Shown: one piece after another, positions 34,371-39,479 of the stretch | How positions within the stretch are numbered: the stretch's first letter is position 1 | Layout: each line of letters begins with the position of its first letter | DNA from: HIMB114 sp052048155 | Lineage (GTDB): Bacteria > Pseudomonadota > Alphaproteobacteria > Pelagibacterales > Pelagibacteraceae | Direction: 5' to 3' | DNA: 39,479 nt | NCBI RefSeq assembly: GCF_052048155.1 | Contig: NZ_JBNAIK010000009.1 | Coordinates: 1-39,479 of the forward strand | Notes under the pieces: model-generated | Database searches by the model: none | What the model saw: only the letters and a program-made list of their open reading frames with translations | Told to the model about the DNA's origin: nothing | Translations under genes and position numbers: made by a program

Positions 34371-34398
34371 ATATGGGAATGATTTTTATTTTTTCAAG
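34371..34398 (-). promoter_or_regulatory. Sigma-32 (RpoH)-type promoter of hsp20
   Basis: On the reverse strand CTTGAAA (34398-34392) and CCCATAT (34377-34371) are separated by 14 bases, matching the RpoH consensus CTTGAAA and CCCCATnT with usual spacing. Transcription would start just before the first leader hairpin. The TGA stop of the upstream peptidase gene lies inside the -35 element, so the promoter is embedded in the end of that gene. Confidence 0.75.
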
Positions 34399-36466
34399 AT
34401 GCGGTTTTATTAGAAATTTTTAAAGCAAAAATATATGCAAGTGCAACTTCATTTAAATAATCATATCTTCCACTTGCGCCACTATGACCTGCATCCATAT
34501 TCATATCTAACATAATTAAATTCTTATCTGTTTTATATTCTCTCAACTTTGCAATCCATTTTGTCATTTCCCAATAGGTTACTCTTGGATCAGTAATCCC
34601 TCCGGTAATGAGCATGTTAGGATAGTTTTGTTTTTTAACATTATCATAAGGCGAATAACTTTTTATATATTGATAAGCTTGTTTATTATTTTTTAAATCA
34701 CCCCACTCAGGAATTTCTGTTACTGTTAAAGGCAGATCTTCATCAAGCATGGTATTGCAAATATCTACAAATGGAACTTGAGCTATTATACCTAGAAAAA
34801 GATCAGGTCTTTCATTAGAAATATAACCCATCAATAAGCCACCTGCTGAACCACCTTGCGCAATAATTTTTCCTTTCGAAGTATATTGGTTGTCACAAAG
34901 ATATTCTGCACAGGATATAAAATCTAAGAATGTATTTTTTTTATTCATTAACTTGCCATTCTCGTACCATTCTTGACCTTTTTCGCGCCCTCCTCTGATA
35001 TGAGCGATAGCATAAATAAAACCTCTATCGATTAGAGAAAATCTATTTGAAGAAAAACTATCCGGAATAGTAATTCCGTAGCTTCCATATCCATACAAAA
35101 GTAATGGCGCTTCACCATTTAAAGGCGTGTTTTTATGGTAAAAAATAGTAAGAGGAATTTGTTCCTTATCATGAGAATCTACTAATACTCTTTTGCAGAT
35201 ATAGTTATTTTTTTCATACCCCGATGGAATTTCTTGAGTTTTTCTAAGAATTTTTTTCTTTTCTCTACAGTTATAATCATAGACTGTTCCTGGTGTAATT
35301 GGTGAGCTATAAGAAATTCTAATTAAATCTGTATCAAACTCATATTGCCCAGAAAGGGAAAGTTCGTAAGTTTCATCATCAAATTTAATTAAGTGTTCTT
35401 CTGAATTTTCTAAATTTTTAATTAAAATTTGATTTAGACCATCTACTCTTTGAAACAAGATGAACCATTTTTTAAGAACTGTGAAATCAAGCAATAAATG
35501 GTTAGGATTATATTTAACATAGTCTTTCCAATCATTAATATTTCTAGGCTCTGCGGTTGAGACTTTAAAGTTTTTACATCCATCAAGGTTATTAAGAATA
35601 TAAAAAATATCATTTGCATGATCAATCTCATATTCTTCTCTATCTGTTCTTTTCTTAAAGCATTGAATGTTTTTATAATCATTGATTTGACTAAACCAAT
35701 ATTCAGAGGTTTGGTGATCACCTGTTCTTATTAGAAGATAATCTCTGCTTTGGCTTAATGAAGGATAGCAAAAATATGCTGCATCTTTTTCTTCATAAAT
35801 CAATTCATCATTCGCAGGGTTTGAACCTATTTCATGAGCAAAAATTTTGTTTGGTCGGTGATTAGTATCTAAAACAGTGTAAAAAATTATTTTATTATTT
35901 GGGTGCCAAATAATTTCACCAGTTGTGTTTTCAATTTTTTTGGTGATAATTTTTTGCGTTAAAATTTCTTCTACAGTTAGATCATAATGTTCGCTTCCAT
36001 TTATATCTACATTATAGGCTAAGTATTTATGGTCATGACTATGACTGACAGAACTTAGATTAAAGAATTTAAAATCTTTTGATTTTTGATTTGCATCTAA
36101 GATAATTTCTTCTTTATTATCTAGATTATTTATTCTTAAAAATTGAGGATACTCAGCATCTTCTAAATATTTGTTATAATAACTAAATTTTCCGTCTTTA
36201 ACAGGAACAGATGAGTCTTTATCTTTTATTCTTCCTTTAAGTTCATTAAAAATTTTTTTTTTTAGATCCGTTAAATCTTTAAGTTGCTCAGATTTATAGT
36301 TATTTTCATCTTCAATATATTTTAAAACTTCTTTATTTAATTTTGATGGATTTTTTAGAACAGTTTGCCAATCTTGTTGCTTAATCCAGGCATAATCATC
36401 AACCAGTTCTTCACCGTGAATATTTATCACCTTTTTTTCTTTTCTTAATTTGGGTACTAATTTCAT
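34394..36466 (-). CDS. ptrB: Oligopeptidase B-like S9A serine peptidase
   Basis: A 690-residue prolyl-oligopeptidase-family enzyme. The N-terminal beta-propeller (about 70-400) gates a C-terminal alpha/beta-hydrolase domain. The nucleophile is S540 in GGSAGGLLMG, the catalytic histidine H661 in DAGHSGASGR, and the aspartate probably lies in TGGITDPRVTYWE. The opening IHGEELVDDYAWI and the segment AIAHIRGGREKGQEWYENGKL favour oligopeptidase B, which cuts after basic residues in short peptides, over true prolyl oligopeptidase. There is no signal peptide, so it is cytoplasmic. Its ATG is only two bases from the divergent J-protein ATG. Confidence 0.92.
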   Translation of the reverse strand: MKLVPKLRKEKKVINIHGEELVDDYAWIKQQDWQTVLKNPSKLNKEVLKYIEDENNYKSEQLKDLTDLKKKIFNELKGRIKDKDSSVPVKDGKFSYYNKYLEDAEYPQFLRINNLDNKEEIILDANQKSKDFKFFNLSSVSHSHDHKYLAYNVDINGSEHYDLTVEEILTQKIITKKIENTTGEIIWHPNNKIIFYTVLDTNHRPNKIFAHEIGSNPANDELIYEEKDAAYFCYPSLSQSRDYLLIRTGDHQTSEYWFSQINDYKNIQCFKKRTDREEYEIDHANDIFYILNNLDGCKNFKVSTAEPRNINDWKDYVKYNPNHLLLDFTVLKKWFILFQRVDGLNQILIKNLENSEEHLIKFDDETYELSLSGQYEFDTDLIRISYSSPITPGTVYDYNCREKKKILRKTQEIPSGYEKNNYICKRVLVDSHDKEQIPLTIFYHKNTPLNGEAPLLLYGYGSYGITIPDSFSSNRFSLIDRGFIYAIAHIRGGREKGQEWYENGKLMNKKNTFLDFISCAEYLCDNQYTSKGKIIAQGGSAGGLLMGYISNERPDLFLGIIAQVPFVDICNTMLDEDLPLTVTEIPEWGDLKNNKQAYQYIKSYSPYDNVKKQNYPNMLITGGITDPRVTYWEMTKWIAKLREYKTDKNLIMLDMNMDAGHSGASGRYDYLNEVALAYIFALKISNKTAS

Positions 36467-36468
36467 AA

Positions 36469-36957
36469 ATGAATCTTATTGTTTTAAGCTTAATAATATT
36501 TCTTATCTTATATGGTGTCCTTTGGCTAATTTCCAATATGGATAAAAAAACATTTTCTGGAATGTTTAAATTTGGGATTATAATTCTTTCAGTTACTGCA
36601 ATTATTTTATTATTTTTAGCTGGTAGGTATTTACTTTCACTACCTTTCTTTGCTGTTATAGGAACTGCACTCAAAAGAAGTATGTTTAACTTTGTTAATA
36701 TTATTTATCTTTATCGTTTTATCTCTGCAATTTTAAAAGTTAGAAGAATGAGATCAAATGGAACATTTACCTCTTCAATAAGCGAAGTGAATGATGCTTA
36801 CAAAATCTTAGGGTTAGAGAGAAATTGCTCAAGACAAGAGATAATTAATGCTCACAAAACTAAAATAAAAGAGGCGCATCCAGACAAGGCAGGAGATAAT
36901 GAATTAGCTAGTAAAATTAACCGCGCAAGAGATATACTTTTAGAAATACACAAATGA
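36469..36957 (+). CDS. Membrane-anchored J-domain protein, Pam18/Tim14-like
   Basis: A 162-residue protein with two N-terminal hydrophobic helices (3-22 and 34-52, possibly a third at 57-67) and a C-terminal J-domain. The J-domain has HPD at 137-139 in EAHPDKAGDN. The domain order, the sequence NDAYKILGLERNCSRQEIINAHK and the end INRARDILLE resemble mitochondrial Pam18/Tim14 and its alphaproteobacterial relatives more than DnaJ. It would recruit Hsp70 to the inner membrane. The gene starts two bases from the divergent ptrB start. Its stop overlaps the following 40-residue ORF by an ATGA. Confidence 0.88.
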   Translation: MNLIVLSLIIFLILYGVLWLISNMDKKTFSGMFKFGIIILSVTAIILLFLAGRYLLSLPFFAVIGTALKRSMFNFVNIIYLYRFISAILKVRRMRSNGTFTSSISEVNDAYKILGLERNCSRQEIINAHKTKIKEAHPDKAGDNELASKINRARDILLEIHK

Positions 36958-37076
36958 AAACACTAAAAATTTTAATTGGAGTTTTGGATTATTTTTTTGT
37001 TAAAAACAAAATTATAGGTTTTATTCTTGTTTTACCTATAATTATTATTATTAGTCTGGCGCTATATCTAATATGA
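36954..37076 (+). CDS. Small 40-residue membrane protein between J-protein and AsmA-like gene
   Basis: An ATG at 36954 opens a 40-codon frame encoding MKTLKILIGVLDYFFVKNK followed by a single hydrophobic helix (about 20-40: IIGFILVLPIIIIISLALYL). It ends with TGA at 37076. Its start overlaps the J-protein stop as ATGA, and its own stop overlaps the next gene's start as ATGA, so both junctions are 4-base couplings. Such perfect joining at both ends, and filling of what would otherwise be the longest gap in this operon, argue for a real gene. I recognise no family. A short basic N terminus with a C-terminal helix fits a small inner-membrane protein. Confidence 0.65.
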   Translation: MKTLKILIGVLDYFFVKNKIIGFILVLPIIIIISLALYLI

Positions 37077-37900
37077 GATTTTTTATTATTTTAATCACTT
37101 TAATTGTAGGCGGAATTTATTTTTTTGCAGAATTTAAAGCTGATGAAATTGCAAAAAATATCATAGAAAGTGAAGCAACCAAGGCAGCCGAGAGGGAAGT
37201 CAAAATAGACAATTTAAAAATAGATTTTTTAAAAGAACAAGTAACTTTAAAAAATATTACTATCAAAAATAACGACAGGTTTCCTGGTGATCTATTAAAG
37301 ATCAAAGATGTTAAAATAATTACTAATTTAAAATCTGTCATTAGTGATACTGTAGAAATTAAACTAGTCAATTTAAATGGGATTAATTTCCAATACAAAG
37401 TTTTGATAAGAAATGGTCAAATTGTAGATAACCTCTCTTTAATCAACCAGGCATTAAAGCAAGAAAGAAGTGGTCAGGGGAAAAGCAGTAAGAATGATAA
37501 AATTTATCCTGCAAAAGAGAAAGATAAAAATTTTCTTATAAAGAAATTAGTTTTTAAAAATGCATATGCACAAGTGATTTCAGAAGATTTGAAGATTAAT
37601 ACGAATACAAGATTAAGCAATATGGAGTTTTTAAATGTTGGTAATACTAAAAATGCTAATCATTTTAAAGATGTTGTAGCTATGATTTTAACAAATGTTG
37701 TCTCTAAGGTTCAAAACGATGTTCTTAAACAAAAAATAAAACAAAAATTTGAAAGTAAACTAAAAGATATTTTAAATAAAAATATTTTAGGAGGTCAAGG
37801 AGCTCCAAATCAAAAAGGAGATAAGAAAAATATTTTAAATGATCTTTTAAAAGGAAACAAAGATGATTTATTAAAAAAATTTGATAAACTTCTTAAATGA
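37073..37900 (+). CDS. AsmA-like membrane-anchored protein
   Basis: A 275-residue protein with an N-terminal signal anchor (3-21, RFFIILITLIVGGIYFF). It has a periplasmic part resembling the start of AsmA/DUF748 proteins: VKIDNLKIDFLKEQVTLKNITIKNN, FPGDLLKIKDVKI and VEIKLVNLNGINFQYK. A lysine-rich linker (about 130-155) is followed by a second beta region, then a low-complexity tail rich in K, N and G ending DDLLKKFDKLLK. AsmA-type proteins are thought to move phospholipids between membranes. This one is far shorter than AsmA. The start overlaps the 40-residue ORF by ATGA. Function here is inferred only from fold-level resemblance. Confidence 0.68.
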   Translation: MRFFIILITLIVGGIYFFAEFKADEIAKNIIESEATKAAEREVKIDNLKIDFLKEQVTLKNITIKNNDRFPGDLLKIKDVKIITNLKSVISDTVEIKLVNLNGINFQYKVLIRNGQIVDNLSLINQALKQERSGQGKSSKNDKIYPAKEKDKNFLIKKLVFKNAYAQVISEDLKINTNTRLSNMEFLNVGNTKNANHFKDVVAMILTNVVSKVQNDVLKQKIKQKFESKLKDILNKNILGGQGAPNQKGDKKNILNDLLKGNKDDLLKKFDKLLK

Positions 37901-37915
37901 AGATAACAAGCTATA

Positions 37916-38677
37916 ATGAAAATCAAAAAAAATAAATTTAAAGAACACATTTTAAAAAAAAATAAGCAAATTGGAATTTGGAGTTGCTTAACAAATAATA
38001 CTATTGCTGAAATTATCTCTGTTACTGGTTTTGATTGGTCTGTAATTGATATGGAACATTCACCAAATGACATTCAAGAGGTGTTAACTCAACTCCAAGT
38101 TATGGAAGGATATGACACTGAGCCTGTTGTAAGAGTCCCGTGGAACGAGCCTATTATGGTTAAAAGAATTCTTGATATGGGCGCTCAAACTATTCTTTAT
38201 CCATTTGTGCAAAATGTTAAGGAAGCAAAAGCTGCTGTTGAGGCTACAAGATATCCACCAAAAGGAATAAGAGGGATAATGTCAGCAGCTCGGATGAATC
38301 GATATGGTCATGTTGAAAATTATTATCTGGAGGCAGAAAAAGAAATCTGTGTTTTAATTCAATGCGAAACGAAAGAAGCAATAAAAAATATTCCTGAAAT
38401 TGCAAAAGTTGATGGAATAGATGGGATTTTTATTGGACCAAGTGATTTATCTGGTTCAATAGGAAAAATCGGCCAATTTGAAGACCAAGAAGTTCAGGAT
38501 CTTATTTACGAAGGTTTAGAACTAGCTACTAAAGGTGGAAAACCTGCCGGTATATTAACTGGAAAAAAAGATTATGCTAAAAAATACGTTGAAGCTGGAT
38601 ACACTTTTGTAGCAATCAATAGTGATACTAATCTTTTTGCTAGAAGCGCAGAAAATTTATTAAAAGAATTTAAATAA
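37916..38677 (+). CDS. HpcH/HpaI-family class II aldolase
   Basis: A 253-residue metal-dependent pyruvate aldolase of the HpcH/HpaI family, which includes 4-hydroxy-2-oxoheptanedioate and 2-keto-3-deoxy-sugar-acid aldolases. The catalytic base is H48 in DMEHSPND. R73 (VVRVPWNE) binds the pyruvate carboxylate, and E151 (QCETKEA) with D177 (IGPSDLSGS) bind the metal. GAQTILYPFVQNVKEAKAAVEATRYPP is the family's other signature. The substrate aldehyde cannot be told from sequence. It starts 15 bases after the AsmA-like gene and is 3 bases from the FrnE-like gene. Confidence 0.9.
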   Translation: MKIKKNKFKEHILKKNKQIGIWSCLTNNTIAEIISVTGFDWSVIDMEHSPNDIQEVLTQLQVMEGYDTEPVVRVPWNEPIMVKRILDMGAQTILYPFVQNVKEAKAAVEATRYPPKGIRGIMSAARMNRYGHVENYYLEAEKEICVLIQCETKEAIKNIPEIAKVDGIDGIFIGPSDLSGSIGKIGQFEDQEVQDLIYEGLELATKGGKPAGILTGKKDYAKKYVEAGYTFVAINSDTNLFARSAENLLKEFK

Positions 38678-38680
38678 TTC

Positions 38681-39304
38681 ATGCAAATTAAAATGTTTTC
38701 CGACACCATTTGTGGTTGGTGTTATATTGGTAAAGAGAGATTAAACCAAGCAATAGAACAACTTAATTTATCACAGTCTATTGTTATGAATTTGCCTTTT
38801 CAATTAAATCCATCAATGCCAAAGGATGGAATGGATCGTATTGATTATATTAATTCAAAATTTGGAAGTATTGAAAATGCAAAACCTATGTATGACAATA
38901 TGATTATGCAAGGTGAGCAAGAAAATCTACAAATTAAGTTAGACAAAATACAAAGAACTCCAAATACAGTTAAATCACATTTATTAGTAGATTTTGCTAG
39001 AAGGTATAAAGTTGAAAACGATGTTATTACTGATTTGTTCGAAAATTATTTTGCCAAAGCAAAAGATATAGGCGATGAGGAAATTTTAGTGTCTATTGCA
39101 AAAAAAAATAAATTGCCCGTTGATAAAGTTAAAGAATATTTAAACAAAGAAGAGAATGTTAAAAAGATTAGTAAAATGGATGATGTAGCAAAAGAAATGG
39201 GAATTACAGGTGTTCCATTTTATGTTTTTAATGATCAATTATCTATTTCTGGAGCACAATCAGTTGATCATTTAATTGAAGCAATAAAAAAATCTAATGG
39301 CTAA
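38681..39304 (+). CDS. FrnE-like DsbA-family oxidoreductase
   Basis: A 207-residue thioredoxin-fold protein of the DsbA/FrnE branch. The redox motif is CGWC at 11-14 (DTICGWCYIGKERL) where many FrnE proteins have CPWC. The helical insertion sits between the two halves, and the cis-proline loop is GVPFYVF near the C terminus, followed by ISGAQSVDHLIEAI. It has no signal peptide and so is probably cytoplasmic, as in Deinococcus FrnE, where the family is linked to oxidative stress. It follows the aldolase after 3 bases. Its end overlaps the lysine-rich ORF by 8 bases. Confidence 0.88.
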   Translation: MQIKMFSDTICGWCYIGKERLNQAIEQLNLSQSIVMNLPFQLNPSMPKDGMDRIDYINSKFGSIENAKPMYDNMIMQGEQENLQIKLDKIQRTPNTVKSHLLVDFARRYKVENDVITDLFENYFAKAKDIGDEEILVSIAKKNKLPVDKVKEYLNKEENVKKISKMDDVAKEMGITGVPFYVFNDQLSISGAQSVDHLIEAIKKSNG

Positions 39305-39479
39305 AAAGAATAAAAAGAAAAAAATTAAAAAAAGAAAAACGAAGGTTAAAAAAAAACCATCGAAAATCAGAAAGAAAAAAAATTTTAAAAAGAAAAAAAA
39401 ATCCTCAAAATCAAGCTTAAAAACAAAAAAGAAACTAAAAAAAAATAAACTTAAAAAGCAAAAAAAGTTTAAAAAAATA
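39297..39479 (+). CDS. Extremely lysine-rich N-terminal region of a truncated gene
   Basis: An ATG at 39297, within the end of the FrnE-like gene, opens a frame that stays open for 61 codons to the window edge. More than half of the residues (36 of 61 by my count) are lysine, and most of the rest are Arg, Ser, Asn, Thr or Ile. There are no acidic residues. The tract would bind nucleic acid electrostatically. It may be the disordered extension of a larger protein (some streamlined alphaproteobacteria carry such tails, for instance on RpoD or translation factors, as I recall), or a small histone-H1-like protein. Without the 3' part it cannot be identified. Confidence 0.6.
   Translation, partial: MAKKNKKKKIKKRKTKVKKKPSKIRKKKNFKKKKKSSKSSLKTKKKLKKNKLKKQKKFKKI

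Noticed and set aside
1..39479. Defence islands, prophage, insertion sequences, CRISPR or other mobile elements
   Set aside because: No transposase, integrase, cas gene, repeat-spacer pattern or terminal inverted repeats were seen; composition and gene packing are uniform, so nothing suggests a transferred island.
39297..39479. A-rich 3' end as an assembly or homopolymer artefact
   Set aside because: The frame holds for 61 codons with mixed AAA/AAG and many non-lysine codons rather than a simple repeat, so I keep it as a partial gene at moderate confidence.

Overview
This is a very AT-rich, tightly packed bacterial chromosome segment (by eye roughly 30% G+C). Intergenic gaps are tiny, stop/start overlaps are frequent and convergent genes overlap at their tails. 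Several gene families point to an alphaproteobacterium: RegB/RegA, ChvI/ChvG, a plant/alphaproteobacterial-type glutamate-cysteine ligase, an AmgK-MurU recycling pair and a membrane J-protein of the Pam18 type. The streamlining suggests a free-living marine lineage (SAR11-like, HIMB59-like or AEGEAN-169-like), but I cannot place it more exactly without a search.

Layout. 1-6159: replication start block dnaA (5' end cut by the window), dnaN, recF, gyrB. 6162-11281: redox two-component pair regB and regA, split by a reverse-strand polyamine operon (fold-III PLP decarboxylase, deoxyhypusine-synthase-like enzyme, agmatinase-like ureohydrolase) with a possible 9-codon leader ORF. 11274-12980: reverse-strand operon of an ABC-2-type ATPase, BioY and an unrecognised small protein without an ATG start. 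13031-21435: polA, chvI-chvG, ahcY, tsaE, amgK and murU, all forward. 21425-26852: gpmA, cutA, a VanZ-like protein, and an RND pump with a hairpin-less adaptor. 26909-31437: sulfurtransferase, DMT transporter, AlkA-like glycosylase, DUF1330 protein, purine phosphoribosyltransferase and an NCS2 purine permease. 31558-33820: gshA-gshB. 33857-36466: hsp20 and an S9 peptidase. 36469-39479: Pam18-like J-protein, an unlisted 40-residue membrane protein, an AsmA-like protein, an HpaI aldolase, a FrnE-like DsbA-family protein, and the start of an extremely lysine-rich protein that runs off the window.

How the genes fit together. The replication initiator, clamp and RecF are co-transcribed as in many bacteria. 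Polyamine synthesis lies between the halves of the redox regulator. AmgK and MurU return MurNAc to UDP-MurNAc. The phosphoribosyltransferase and NCS2 permease face each other across a strong hairpin terminator and together make a purine salvage unit. GshA and GshB make glutathione.

The most interesting signals are: (1) a heat-shock module before hsp20, with a sigma-32-like promoter followed by two hairpins, the second sequestering the Shine-Dalgarno in a ROSE-thermometer-like pairing; (2) an RND adaptor lacking the alpha-helical hairpin; (3) a DHS-like enzyme with altered substrate-site residues inside a polyamine operon; (4) the 40-residue membrane protein coupled by ATGA overlaps on both sides; (5) a ChvI receiver that has lost its Lys-Pro motif. 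I saw no CRISPR array, insertion sequence, prophage, tRNA or rRNA. No stretch longer than 300 bases is without a gene.
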